From contig JAUSMA010000014.1 in assembly GCA_030645475.1 (NCBI GenBank), positions 1-64,000 on the forward strand: a stretch of DNA of 64,000 nt, given 5' to 3'. Positions 36,121-45,432 of this stretch are shown in pieces. The position numbers and the translations under genes were made by a program. Position 1 is the first letter of the stretch. Each line of letters starts with the position of its first letter. Below the pieces are notes generated by a model. It made no database searches. It saw only the letters and a program-made list of their open reading frames with translations, and was not told the DNA's origin. The DNA comes from Nitrospirota bacterium (lineage in GTDB: Bacteria > Nitrospirota > Nitrospiria > Nitrospirales > Nitrospiraceae).

Positions 36121-36149
36121 TTGTTCCTGTGCTGCACGTGGTGTAGGCT
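36121..36149 (+). promoter_or_regulatory. Possible promoter of the metal-efflux locus
   Basis: TTGTTC and TAGGCT are 17 bases apart, 38 bases before the ATG of the His-rich gene. It could drive the whole His-rich-czcCBA-RS group. I could not identify a clear operator for the response regulator. Confidence 0.4.
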
Positions 36150-36186
36150 AACCATATAAGTGGCTAGCGAGCGTTCCACTGAGGCG

Positions 36187-36657
36187 ATGAGGTTGAATGT
36201 GCGTCGGCTTCGTATCATTCCTGTCTTCTGGCTGATCCTCTGGATGCTCGCGATCCCGTTGATCCATGTCCACCCCGACGCGGATCAGCATCATGGGATA
36301 GCCGGACATGACCACGGCGGAGTCTTCCACACCGTCTTCTCGCAAGACCTGGATGGCGAATACGGGCATCATGCTCACGCGCATGACGCGCCGGTGATTC
36401 AGCCGTCGATTCTTCCATTCCTCGGCGCAGCCGCAGGCCTCTTGAGCCATCCGGAAATCGGATTCGCGTTTCTCTCCTCCTCTCCAGATCACCAGTCGGT
36501 CAAGCAGCCTCTGTCCCATGCCCTGCTCGCGGAAGTGGATCTCACCCTGCTGACCCGCCCCGGCTTCCTCACACGCCGGGCTATGTTCCCCGCGCCCATC
36601 TTGCTGCTCCTCGCACACGATCTCTCCGGCCGCGCGCCACCTGCAATCTCCGTCTAA
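36187..36657 (+). CDS. Histidine-rich membrane/periplasmic protein at the czcI position
   Basis: One N-terminal TM helix or uncleaved signal (IIPVFWLILWMLAIPL) is followed by a histidine-dense stretch (HVHPDADQHHGIAGHDHGG and GHHAHAHD, about residues 22-70). Such clusters bind Zn, Co, Ni or Cu. In Cupriavidus a small periplasmic protein, CzcI, sits in the same place before czcC and affects regulation of the efflux operon. No clear sequence homology is seen; the link is position and metal-binding character. A GTG at 36160 is an alternative start. Confidence 0.6.
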   Translation: MRLNVRRLRIIPVFWLILWMLAIPLIHVHPDADQHHGIAGHDHGGVFHTVFSQDLDGEYGHHAHAHDAPVIQPSILPFLGAAAGLLSHPEIGFAFLSSSPDHQSVKQPLSHALLAEVDLTLLTRPGFLTRRAMFPAPILLLLAHDLSGRAPPAISV

Positions 36658-36833
36658 ATCGATTCCACCAACATGATTCACAGAACCCGGCCTCCTGAGG
36701 CTGGGAGCATGCGCGGAAGTTCTCTCTCTGGCAGAGACAAGCCAATTCCGGCTAGCCCACGACTCTGACTCGGAAAGACCGGCAAAGCCTGTCTCAGCCA
36801 AGCAGCACGCATGCGAAAAGACGGAGGTGTCAG

Positions 36834-38090
36834 ATGTCGAATCGATGGTACCAGTTCTCTGTCCTGATGGCCTGCGCAGGCACGCTCGCCATCACCGGAA
36901 CCGTTACGAATGCGGACGCCGAGAGCCCGCAACAATATGCCCTGGCGGAGATCATCTCCCTCGCGCTCGAACATAACCCCGCGATGGCAGGAGCCCAGGG
37001 CGTTGTGCGGCAAAGTCTGGGACAACAAGTCACCGCCGGGGCCTATCTCAACCCTTCCATTTCAGGAGTAGCCGGGCGAGGGAGCATTCGTGACCCGAGC
37101 ACGGGGGTCAAGGTGACAGAGCGAACGGTGACGGTCGAACAGCCTCTGGAGTGGCAAGGAAAGCGCCGCGCAAGACAGCAGGCAGCGGATGCAGGAGCGG
37201 CAGGGGCCAACGCCGCGGTGGACGAGACTCGCCTCAACGTGATCGCTGAGACCAAGGTCGCCTTCTATCATGTGCTGTTCGCGCAGCGAGATGTCGAGTT
37301 GTCCAGCCAAAACCTGACGATGGTGGAAGAGGTCCTACGAACCGTGAAGGCCCGTGTGGCTGCGGGCGACGCCACGGTCTTTGAAACGATGAAGGCCACC
37401 GTCGAGGTCCAGAAAGCCACGAAAGAAGTCGCACGATCCCAGAATGCCTTGGTGGTCGTGAGAGCCAAGCTTGATATGGTGACGGCCGGTACCTTGGGCA
37501 AACAGTTCTCGATCCAAGGCGACTTTGAGCCTCTCCAACAGGGGCTTGATCTCGAGATGCTCTCTGCACGCGCGATGGAACAGCATCCGACCCTCCGACG
37601 GCTCACCAAACTCGTCGAACAGGCGGAGTTCAGCACCACGCTCGAAAAGGAGTCCAGGATTCCAAACGTCACGGTGCAAGGCAACTATCATCGTGAGGCC
37701 GGTGATGAGTCGGTCACCGCAGGGCTCAGTGTTCCCCTTCCACTCTGGTACCGGCGTCAAGGAGAGATCGAAACGGCACTCGGGGCCAGACATCGCGCTG
37801 AAGCCGAGCGGCTACGGGCCAAAAATGAAATCTCCCAAGCCATCACACAACATGTGCAGGATGTCCGCACCGCGACCGAACAACTCCAGGTATTCGAGAC
37901 GGGATTGCTGAAGCAAGCGGAGCAGACGCTGCGGGTTGCACGTATCAGTTTCAAGCAGGGAGTTGCCAGCCTCCTGGACCTGCTCGATTCCCAACGCGTA
38001 TACCGGCAAACGTTACTCGAGTACGTCCAGGCTCGCGCGGACCTCTCCATCGCCTTCGCTCGGCTTGAACGTGCCGTCGGTGGGATCTAA
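36834..38090 (+). CDS. czcC: CzcC-like outer-membrane efflux channel (TolC family)
   Basis: A signal peptide (about residues 1-29) precedes two outer-membrane efflux protein repeats. Each has long coiled-coil helices: ALAEIISLALEHNPAMAGAQ starts the first, and VASLLDLLDSQRVYRQTLLE marks the end of the second. The length of 418 residues fits CzcC/CusC relatives. It forms the outer-membrane duct of the tripartite metal pump. GGAGGT lies seven bases before the ATG. The adaptor gene begins 21 bases after the stop, so the three pump genes are cotranscribed. Confidence 0.9.
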   Translation: MSNRWYQFSVLMACAGTLAITGTVTNADAESPQQYALAEIISLALEHNPAMAGAQGVVRQSLGQQVTAGAYLNPSISGVAGRGSIRDPSTGVKVTERTVTVEQPLEWQGKRRARQQAADAGAAGANAAVDETRLNVIAETKVAFYHVLFAQRDVELSSQNLTMVEEVLRTVKARVAAGDATVFETMKATVEVQKATKEVARSQNALVVVRAKLDMVTAGTLGKQFSIQGDFEPLQQGLDLEMLSARAMEQHPTLRRLTKLVEQAEFSTTLEKESRIPNVTVQGNYHREAGDESVTAGLSVPLPLWYRRQGEIETALGARHRAEAERLRAKNEISQAITQHVQDVRTATEQLQVFETGLLKQAEQTLRVARISFKQGVASLLDLLDSQRVYRQTLLEYVQARADLSIAFARLERAVGGI

Positions 38091-38111
38091 CGATCCAGAA
38101 AGAGCCAGACC

Positions 38112-39296
38112 ATGAGCATCAGATGGACCTCACAGACCGGATTGTGTGTGCTCGCGCTGTTCCTGCTTCTCGCCGCCTGCGGCGATCGCGGGAGCGAACA
38201 GCCGACTCAACCGCTGAAAGCGAGCCCGCAGTCAGTCGCTCCTCGCACCGGCACCATTCAAGCCCCGGCAACCGTGCGGGATCGATTACGCACCGAGACG
38301 GCCGCCGCACATGTAGTTCCAGAAGTGGTGACGGCTCCCGGTGAAGTCGCGCTCGACTTGAAGCAAGTCGCCAAAATTTCCTCCCGGATCGAGGGACAAG
38401 TCGAGCACATCCATGTCCAGTTGGGCGATCGCGTCAGACGCGGTCAGCCGTTGGTCGCCATTGAGAGTCTGCGCTTGGATGAATTGGTCCAGGAATATCT
38501 CGTGACGAAGTCCCAGGTGGATGTGGCCGAGAGCGGGTTCCGGCGGACGGAGAAGCTGCGGGCCGATGAAATCGTGACGGAGCGTCGACTGGTCGAAGAA
38601 CGAGGCCATTACCTGGAGGCCCAAGCCCGTCATCAGCATGTTCGCGAAAAGCTGATGACGATGGGCATGACAGTAAAAGAATTACGTGCACTGGAGCATG
38701 GGAGTCACCAGGAGGGGCATCTCTATACCCTCACATCGCCGATCGACGGGACCGTGGTCGCGCAAAATGTGGTGCGGGGGCAGGGCGTCTCTCCTGGCAA
38801 TGAACTGTTCGAGGTCGTCGACACGAGCCGAGTCTGGGTCTTTGCCAATCTGCCGATCGAACAGGCTCGAAAGTTCAAAGAAGGCGATGTGGGAACGATC
38901 CTGCCCAAGGGCGGTGAGCCCGTCACAGCTCCACTCACCTATCTTGCGCCGGTAGCAGACGAGACCACGCGCACCATTCAAGTTCGGTTCGAGGCGGCGA
39001 ACCAGCAACACAACCTGAGGCCACGAGAATATGTCGATGTTCAACTGACCGTCGCGAGTCCGGCGACCTTGGCTGTTCCCCTGTCGGCCATGACGATGGT
39101 GAACAACGTGCATGGCGTCTTTGTTCAGCGGGAGACTGGCTATGCCTTCGTTCCGATCGAAACAGGACGTGAAGGCGGGGGCTGGATCGAGGTGCGAAAA
39201 GGGCTGACCGCGGGCGAGCAGGTGGTGATCGACGGCGTCTTCGACTTGAAGAATGTGCTCCTAAAAGAACATATCGGGTCCGGAGAGGGAGGATAA
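38112..39296 (+). CDS. czcB: CzcB-like periplasmic adaptor lipoprotein
   Basis: A lipoprotein signal (FLLLAACGD, cysteine near residue 23) replaces the usual membrane anchor. The barrel-sandwich halves (GEVALDLKQVAKISSRIEGQ and LTSPIDGTVVAQNVVRGQGV) flank a helical hairpin, and beta-barrel and membrane-proximal domains follow. This is the RND heavy-metal adaptor layout. No histidine-rich extension is visible, unlike some CzcB proteins. The czcA gene starts after a one-base gap, with its ribosome site inside the czcB end. Confidence 0.9.
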   Translation: MSIRWTSQTGLCVLALFLLLAACGDRGSEQPTQPLKASPQSVAPRTGTIQAPATVRDRLRTETAAAHVVPEVVTAPGEVALDLKQVAKISSRIEGQVEHIHVQLGDRVRRGQPLVAIESLRLDELVQEYLVTKSQVDVAESGFRRTEKLRADEIVTERRLVEERGHYLEAQARHQHVREKLMTMGMTVKELRALEHGSHQEGHLYTLTSPIDGTVVAQNVVRGQGVSPGNELFEVVDTSRVWVFANLPIEQARKFKEGDVGTILPKGGEPVTAPLTYLAPVADETTRTIQVRFEAANQQHNLRPREYVDVQLTVASPATLAVPLSAMTMVNNVHGVFVQRETGYAFVPIETGREGGGWIEVRKGLTAGEQVVIDGVFDLKNVLLKEHIGSGEGG

Positions 39297-39297
39297 G

Positions 39298-42200
39298 ATG
39301 GAGCGGTTGTTCATCCTCTCCCTGCGCTACCGCTTCTTCACTCTGGTGGCGGTCATGCTCGTGATCGCTCTCGGCCTCTGGTCTCTGACCCACCTCACCA
39401 TCGACGCCATGCCGGATCTGACGCCGGTCCAGGTCCAGATCCTCACCCGTTCCCCAGCGCTCGGCCCGGTCGAAGTGGAACAGTTCATCACCTTTCCGAT
39501 CGAGGCCTCGCTGAGCGGATTGCCGGCCCTCCGCGAACTCCGCTCGGTGTCTCGCTATGGGCTCTCCGCGGTCACGGCGATCTTCGAGGATCAGACGGAC
39601 ATCTACCGGGCGAGGCAGTTAGTCACTGAGCGGTTGACCCGCGCGATGGAACGTATCCCCGTCGACTATGGCCGTCCGATTGTCGGCCCACTGACGACCG
39701 GTTTGGGCGAAGTCTATCAATTCACGTTGAAAGGGCATGGCTACAGTCCCATGGCCCTCCGAACTCTCCTTGAGTGGGACATCGGAATGCGGCTGCGGGC
39801 GGTGCCGGGCGTCGTCGAAGTGAATATTTGGGGAGGTGAACCGCAACAGTTCCAAGTCGTGGTGGATCCCGCGAAGCTCCTGTCCTTCAAACTCTCGATT
39901 CGGCAGGTATTCGAAGCGCTCGAACGTAACAACGCCATCGCCGGCGGGGGCTACATCGAACGTCAACGGGAACAATTGCTCATTCGTGGCGAAGCCTTGG
40001 CAACACAGGTGACGGACCTTGCGAGGATTGTGGTGGCGCACGGCCCCGGGGGAGTGCCGATCTATATTGGCGATCTCGCCGAGGTGAAGGAGGCATCGGC
40101 CCTCCGCATCGGCGCGGCAACATCCATGGGAGAGGGCGAAACCGTCATCGGCATGGTCCAGATGTTGGCGGGCGAGAATGCCCAGCAAGTGGTTGAACGG
40201 GTCAAATCCAGAGTGAAAGAGATCGAAGCGACTCTCCCTCCTGGTGTGACCATCGAACCTTACTACGACCGGACGTTGCTGGTCTCGAAGGTGATGCGCA
40301 CCGTGCGCAACAATCTGCTCGAAGGTGGACTGCTCGTCATTGCCGTCCTGTTCCTCTTTCTCGGCGATCTCCGCGCCGGTGTGATCGTGGCGTCCGCCAT
40401 TCCCCTGTCGATGCTGATCGCGTTCAGCGGGATGATGCAGGCAGGCCTCTCCGGAAATTTGATGAGCCTGGGCGCCATCGATTTCGGGTTGCTCGTGGAT
40501 GGCTCGGTCGTGATGGTCGATAACATCCTCAGGCGATTGGCCAAGAAGGGCGCCATGAGCCAGGAAGAACGGCTGGGTGAGATCGTAGCGGCCGGCCGCG
40601 AGGTCCTTCGCCCCATGACCCTCGCCGTCGGCATCATCATTCTCGTCTATGTGCCCATCCTGGCACTCACCGGCATCGAAGGAAAAATGTTCCGTCCGAT
40701 GGCGCTGACCGTCATCCTGGCCCTGGCCGGCTCGCTCCTGCTCGCGATCACCGTCACCCCTCTGCTCGCCTATTGGTTCGTGAGGGCGAAGCCGGGACAT
40801 GAGGACACGCCTGTGATCGGCATCCTGCGCCGGGCCTACGAGCCCTGTCTCAGATGGGCAACGACGCGACCGGCCTGGGTCGTGACGCCGGCGGTCGGGC
40901 TGTTTGTCGTGAGTCTCGGACTGAGCGCGTGGCTTGGCATCGAGTTTGTGCCTCGACTCGACGAGGGGGACATGGCAATTCAACTCTGGCGATTGCCCAG
41001 CGTGTCGCTGAGCGAGTCGGTCAAAAACGCCTTAGACGTTGAACGGGTGCTTCGCCGATTCCCGGAAGTCGTGCAGGTGGTCACCAGAACCGGGAGCCCC
41101 GAGGTGGCGACCGACGTGATGGGAGTGGAGATGTCCGATGTGTTCGTCATTCTCAAGCCGCAGGGCGAATGGACGACGGCCGGCACGCGCGAGGACTTGA
41201 TCGCCAAGATGCGGCCCGCCATTCTCGATGCCGTTCCCGGCGTCGGCCTCGGCTTTACGCAGCCGATCGAGATGCGCTTCAACGAGTTGATCGCGGGCAC
41301 GCGCTCCGATCTGGCGGTCAAGATTTTCGGTCCCGATCTGGAGGTCCTCACCAGGCAGGCCGAGGCCGTGGCGCGTGTATTAGAAACCGTGCGGGGCGCG
41401 GCAGACGTCAAAGTCGAGCAGGTCGCGGGCCTTCCACTGCTGCGAGTGATTGTGGATCGAGAACAGATCGCCCGCTACGGGCTTACGGCAGATGAGGTGC
41501 TCACCCTCGTACAAACAACGCGGGTCGGACATGTCGTCGGCACCGTGGTCCAGGGATCGCGGCGGTTTGAGCTCGTCGTCCGCTTGGCCGACAGTGCCTC
41601 GGCCGATCCCGCCGCGTTGGGCAATCTGCTCATCCCAACCGCTCATGGTGAACTCGTCCCCCTCTCGCGCGTCGCAGCGATCCGGGTGGCCACGGGACCG
41701 GCTCAGATCAGCAGGGAGCATGTGCAGCGGCGCATCGTGGTGGAGAACAACATCCGGGGAAGGGACTTGGGAAGCTTCGTGGCAGAGGCTCAGCGCCTGG
41801 TGGCACGTGAGGTGTCACTCCCAATAGGATACGAACTGACCTGGGGCGGACAGTTTCAGCATCTTCAGGAAGCCACCAGCCGACTAGCTGTAGTCGTGCC
41901 CATCACCCTCCTCCTGATTCTGGGGGTGTTATCGGTCATCTTCGGGGCTATGCGTCCCGCACTGTTGATTTTCCTCAATGTTCCCTTGGCGCTCTCCGGT
42001 GGCATCGTGGCGCTCTGGCTCCGCGGCTTGCCGCTCAGCATTTCCGCGGTCATCGGATTCATTGCTCTGTTTGGCATTGCCGTGCTCAATGGGGTGGTGC
42101 TGCTCAGCCACATCCGGCAACTCGAAGAGGAAGGCCTCCCGACGGATCAGGCTGTGATGCAAGGCGCAATGGATCGACTCAGGCCCGTGCTGATGACGGC

Positions 42201-42402
42201 GCTCGTCGCCAGCCTTGGTTTTCTCCCCATGGCGGTAGCCACCAGCATGGGAGCCGAGGTCCAGCGGCCCCTCGCCACCGTCGTGATCGGAGGCCTGCTC
42301 ACCTCCACGATTCTCACCCTGCTGATTATTCCCGCGCTCTACAAACGCGTCTGTACCGCACAACTACCGATCGCGCAGCGTGAAACCTCTGCGACAGGAT
42401 AA
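39298..42402 (+). CDS. czcA: CzcA/CusA-family heavy-metal RND transporter
   Basis: The 1034-residue inner-membrane pump has 12 TM helices and two large periplasmic loops, as in all RND proteins. The start MERLFILSLRYRFFTLVAVM and the segment TIDAMPDLTPVQVQI are those of the heavy-metal efflux (HME) branch. The proton relay of TM4 is DFGLLVDGSVVMVDN; CzcA of Cupriavidus has DFGIIVDGAVVIVEN, so the third acidic residue is aspartate here. The metal (Zn/Co/Cd or Cu/Ag) is not certain. The CusA methionine relay was not checked residue by residue. It works with CzcB and CzcC. Confidence 0.93.
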   Translation: MERLFILSLRYRFFTLVAVMLVIALGLWSLTHLTIDAMPDLTPVQVQILTRSPALGPVEVEQFITFPIEASLSGLPALRELRSVSRYGLSAVTAIFEDQTDIYRARQLVTERLTRAMERIPVDYGRPIVGPLTTGLGEVYQFTLKGHGYSPMALRTLLEWDIGMRLRAVPGVVEVNIWGGEPQQFQVVVDPAKLLSFKLSIRQVFEALERNNAIAGGGYIERQREQLLIRGEALATQVTDLARIVVAHGPGGVPIYIGDLAEVKEASALRIGAATSMGEGETVIGMVQMLAGENAQQVVERVKSRVKEIEATLPPGVTIEPYYDRTLLVSKVMRTVRNNLLEGGLLVIAVLFLFLGDLRAGVIVASAIPLSMLIAFSGMMQAGLSGNLMSLGAIDFGLLVDGSVVMVDNILRRLAKKGAMSQEERLGEIVAAGREVLRPMTLAVGIIILVYVPILALTGIEGKMFRPMALTVILALAGSLLLAITVTPLLAYWFVRAKPGHEDTPVIGILRRAYEPCLRWATTRPAWVVTPAVGLFVVSLGLSAWLGIEFVPRLDEGDMAIQLWRLPSVSLSESVKNALDVERVLRRFPEVVQVVTRTGSPEVATDVMGVEMSDVFVILKPQGEWTTAGTREDLIAKMRPAILDAVPGVGLGFTQPIEMRFNELIAGTRSDLAVKIFGPDLEVLTRQAEAVARVLETVRGAADVKVEQVAGLPLLRVIVDREQIARYGLTADEVLTLVQTTRVGHVVGTVVQGSRRFELVVRLADSASADPAALGNLLIPTAHGELVPLSRVAAIRVATGPAQISREHVQRRIVVENNIRGRDLGSFVAEAQRLVAREVSLPIGYELTWGGQFQHLQEATSRLAVVVPITLLLILGVLSVIFGAMRPALLIFLNVPLALSGGIVALWLRGLPLSISAVIGFIALFGIAVLNGVVLLSHIRQLEEEGLPTDQAVMQGAMDRLRPVLMTALVASLGFLPMAVATSMGAEVQRPLATVVIGGLLTSTILTLLIIPALYKRVCTAQLPIAQRETSATG

Positions 42403-42467
42403 GAGCCTCGCCGACGTCGATTGCCCGGATGAAGCCGGAAGACTAGAATCGAGACAAAAGGATCAGG

Positions 42468-43145
42468 ATGCGCATTTTGATTGTTGAAGACGACCCAAAC
42501 CTTGCGGGGTTCACCCAAAAGGGGCTCCGAGAAGAACGCTATGCGGTGGATCTCGCACAGGACGGTGAGGAGGGACTCCTCATGGCGAGCATCACGCCCT
42601 ATGACCTCGTCATCCTCGACGTGATGCTTCCGAAACTGGATGGGTTCACGGTCTGCCGCCGCCTCCGTGCCGCCGGCAACAGCACGCCGATCCTGCTCCT
42701 GACAGCCAGAGGAACGGTTGACGACCGGGTGACCGGTCTCGACATGGGTGCCGACGACTATCTCACGAAACCCTTCGCGTTTGCCGAACTGCTCGCCCGG
42801 GTGCGGGCATTGATCAGGCGAAAGGGCCATGACCAGGCGCCGCGCCTCATGGTCGCAGACCTCGAAGTCGATCCCCTCGCCCATCGAGTCTGGCGGGCGG
42901 GCAAGGAGATCACGCTGACGAACAAAGAATACGCATTGCTGGAATATCTGCTTCGCAACCCCGATCGCGTGCTGACAAGGACTGCGATCATCGAGCATGT
43001 GTGGGATATCCACTATGACGGCATGACGAATATTGTGGATGTGCACATTCGGGCGCTGCGGGCCAAGGTCGATCGGGAACATTCGGTCCCTCTCATCCAT
43101 ACCGTCCGCGGTGTCGGGTATGTGCTGAAAACACCGGAGGCGTAA
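42468..43145 (+). CDS. OmpR-family response regulator of the metal-efflux locus
   Basis: A receiver domain (residues 1-120) with the acidic pair EDD, the phosphorylated aspartate in DLVILDVMLP and the lysine in DDYLTKPF is followed by a winged-helix DNA-binding domain (EITLTNKEYALLEYLL, VDVHIRALRAKVD). It is a CusR/CzcR-type activator that would switch on the upstream pump genes when its kinase senses metal. An AGGATCAG site precedes the ATG. The kinase gene starts 3 bases after the stop. Confidence 0.93.
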   Translation: MRILIVEDDPNLAGFTQKGLREERYAVDLAQDGEEGLLMASITPYDLVILDVMLPKLDGFTVCRRLRAAGNSTPILLLTARGTVDDRVTGLDMGADDYLTKPFAFAELLARVRALIRRKGHDQAPRLMVADLEVDPLAHRVWRAGKEITLTNKEYALLEYLLRNPDRVLTRTAIIEHVWDIHYDGMTNIVDVHIRALRAKVDREHSVPLIHTVRGVGYVLKTPEA

Positions 43146-43148
43146 GGC

Positions 43149-44561
43149 ATGGTCGCGTTCCGCACTCACATCCGCCGGTCGGCCTTGGTTCTCATGCTCG
43201 TTCTTCTGACTGCCTTTGCCGTCTTCATCCACATCGGGCTCTCGAACCTCCTCTATCGCCACATCGACGGGGAACTGTTCGCTCTCGCCCAGCACGAAGC
43301 CTCCAGAGTCGAAATCAAAACCGGCACCCTCACCACATTGGAAGATGACGAACAGCAGGAGTTACGTGAGGCTGCCCGCTCGACCGTGGTTCTGGATCCA
43401 AACGGAACGATCATATGGAAAGGAGCGGCGGTGATTGTGCGCCCCTCACTGGAAGCCGCTGTCTTGGCCGATCTCCAACAGGGACGCACGGCCTACGACA
43501 CGATCACCACACCGAATCATGAATCTATCCGGCGCATCTCGCTCCCCATCACCCGCGGCGGAACCGTGGAGTACATTCTTCAGACGGAGTCATCGCTCCG
43601 TATTGTGCAGGACGCCCTCCGCCTGTTGCGACTCCTGCTTGGAGGCCTGGCCGCGGCCATGATCGGAGCGGCCTGGCTGGGGAGTCGCTGGCTCGCCCGT
43701 CAGGCGCTGACGCCGGTCGACGTGCTCACCGCCACGGCGGAGCAAATCTCCGTCCCCTCGCTGAAGACCCGCGTGACGCTGGATGCGCCGTACGAAGAGT
43801 TTGCACGATTGGCCCGCGTCTTCAACGCGATGCTGGACCGGCTGCATACAGTCTTTGAAGGACAACGCCAATTCGTGGCCGATGCCTCGCATGAGATGCA
43901 GACTCCCTTGACCGTGATCAAGGGCACGATTGAAGTCGCGTTGATTAAGAGCCGGAGCGCCGACGAATATCGGGAGGCGTTGGTGACCAGCTTGGGGCAG
44001 GTTGAGCGGCTCAGCACCTTGACACGCTCACTCCTGACACTGGCCCAATTCTCCGGGGATCGCCCGCCCGTAAAACTCATTCCTCTGGCGTTGGAGCCCT
44101 TGGTTCAGGAACTGGTGAAGGAACTCACCGTGCTGGCCGAAGATCGCAAGGTTCGACTGACGCTGGAGACTCACCCGGTGCCGCTGGTATTGGGAGATCA
44201 CGGACGACTGACACAACTGCTGATCAATCTGCTCGATAACGCGTTGGCCCATACGCCGCCTGAGGGAGCGGTCACGCTACGGCTTAAACCGGACAACGGA
44301 CAAGTGGTAATGGAAGTAGAGGATACAGGCCCCGGCATCGCGCCGGAACATCTACCCCATCTGTTTGAACGATTCTACCGGGGCGATCACGCACGCGACA
44401 GGGAGTCCGGCGGAACGGGCCTCGGGCTCGCGATTGTGAAAGAAATCGCAGAAGCTCATGGCGGAACCGTGCGCGCAGCCAACACCCTCGGCAAGGGATC
44501 GGTCTTCACCCTCTCGCTTCCGCCGTACAGACCGCCGACCGTCAGCGCTTGCGCCACTTGA
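43149..44561 (+). CDS. Membrane sensor histidine kinase of the metal-efflux locus
   Basis: Two TM helices (about residues 12-33 and 153-175) frame a periplasmic sensor of about 120 residues. HAMP, the dimerisation domain with DASHEMQTPLTVIKGT (phosphorylated histidine) and the ATPase domain with NLLDNALAHTP, DTGPGIAPEH and GGTGLGLAIVKEI follow. This is the CusS/CzcS arrangement. In the H box the usual LRTP is MQTP; QTP variants occur. It pairs with the regulator directly upstream and closes the metal-efflux group. Confidence 0.92.
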   Translation: MVAFRTHIRRSALVLMLVLLTAFAVFIHIGLSNLLYRHIDGELFALAQHEASRVEIKTGTLTTLEDDEQQELREAARSTVVLDPNGTIIWKGAAVIVRPSLEAAVLADLQQGRTAYDTITTPNHESIRRISLPITRGGTVEYILQTESSLRIVQDALRLLRLLLGGLAAAMIGAAWLGSRWLARQALTPVDVLTATAEQISVPSLKTRVTLDAPYEEFARLARVFNAMLDRLHTVFEGQRQFVADASHEMQTPLTVIKGTIEVALIKSRSADEYREALVTSLGQVERLSTLTRSLLTLAQFSGDRPPVKLIPLALEPLVQELVKELTVLAEDRKVRLTLETHPVPLVLGDHGRLTQLLINLLDNALAHTPPEGAVTLRLKPDNGQVVMEVEDTGPGIAPEHLPHLFERFYRGDHARDRESGGTGLGLAIVKEIAEAHGGTVRAANTLGKGSVFTLSLPPYRPPTVSACAT

Positions 44562-44574
44562 CTTCTCCTCGGTG

Positions 44575-44590
44575 TGGGACTAAATTCCCA
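44575..44590. promoter_or_regulatory. Palindrome TGGGA-N6-TCCCA before the DUF6502 gene
   Basis: The 16-base palindrome TGGGACTAAATTCCCA ends five bases before the GTG start of the DUF6502 gene. The same pattern is present three times between the divergent cytochrome genes near 60.2-60.5 kb. It may be an operator for the same regulator. Confidence 0.5.
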
Positions 44591-44595
44591 AGTCT

Positions 44596-45432
44596 GTGAA
44601 ACCAGGCCACACGAAAGCCCTCTCGGCTGCCACGCTCACCTTTCTCCGTCCGCTCGTCCGGCTCTTTCTCCGGAACGGCTTCGCGGCAAAAACCTTCTTC
44701 GACCTCGCCAAGCAGACCTACGTTGAGGTCGCCCGGGACGAATGTGGCGTCAAAGGGAAACAGGCCTCCATCTCCCGAATCGCCATTCTGACCGGACTGA
44801 CTCGCAAAGAGGTCCAACAGCTACTGAGCAGCCCCGAAGCCCGCGACACTGCGCCGGAAGAGCAATACAACCGAGCCGCGAGAGTCATTGGCGGATGGCT
44901 GAAAGATCCGGCCTTCGGTGACGGAAAGGGCCACCCCGCCCCGCTTGAACTGGATGGCAAGCGTGGATCGTTTAGTGCGTTGGTCAAACGCTACAGTGGG
45001 GACATGCCTGTCCGCGCGATCTTCGACGAACTGGTACATGTCGGAGCCATCCAAGAACTCAAGGATGGGCGAATTTGCCTTCGTGCTCGAGGCTATATCC
45101 CGCAAAAAGGCGATGCTGAGAAGCTCGCCATTCTTGGCACTGATACTGCAGATCTTATTGCAACGATCGATCACAACCTATACGAGACTCCAAGCAAGCC
45201 TCGATTCCAGAGAAAAGTGATGTACGACAACGTCCCGCAAGAGGCGGCGAAAGAATTTCAAATTCTTGCGGCGGCACAAGGACAGGAATTCCTGGAAACA
45301 CTGGACCGCTGGCTGGCCCATCGAGACCGCGATGTGAATCCGTCTTCAAAAGGCACGGGGCGGGTCCGCGTGGGACTGGGGATCTATCAATTCGAAGAAG
45401 ACGTGGATTCCAAACCGGGAAGTGCATCGTGA
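44596..45432 (+). CDS. DUF6502 family protein
   Basis: The 278-residue cytoplasmic protein matches the DUF6502 type, with the N-terminal region FLRPLVRLFLRNGFAAKTFF, then FDLAKQTYVEVARDE and a part like an HTH (SISRIAILTGLTRKEVQQLL). The HTH-like part suggests a regulator, but the function is unknown. Translation starts with GTG and has no clear ribosome binding site; a TGGGA-N6-TCCCA palindrome occupies that place. Its stop overlaps the next gene (GTGA), so it forms a coupled pair with the DUF5666 gene. It begins 34 bases after the sensor kinase gene. Confidence 0.8.
   Translation: MKPGHTKALSAATLTFLRPLVRLFLRNGFAAKTFFDLAKQTYVEVARDECGVKGKQASISRIAILTGLTRKEVQQLLSSPEARDTAPEEQYNRAARVIGGWLKDPAFGDGKGHPAPLELDGKRGSFSALVKRYSGDMPVRAIFDELVHVGAIQELKDGRICLRARGYIPQKGDAEKLAILGTDTADLIATIDHNLYETPSKPRFQRKVMYDNVPQEAAKEFQILAAAQGQEFLETLDRWLAHRDRDVNPSSKGTGRVRVGLGIYQFEEDVDSKPGSAS

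Noticed and set aside
36686-36705. Short hairpin (CCCGGCCTC...GAGGCTGGG) before czcC as a metal riboswitch or terminator
   Set aside because: The loop is very small, no T run follows and no known metal-riboswitch pattern is present.
39619-40983. 454-codon minus-strand frame opposite czcA
   Set aside because: Same effect; the product is low-complexity and polar with no recognisable motif, while czcA on the plus strand is unmistakable.
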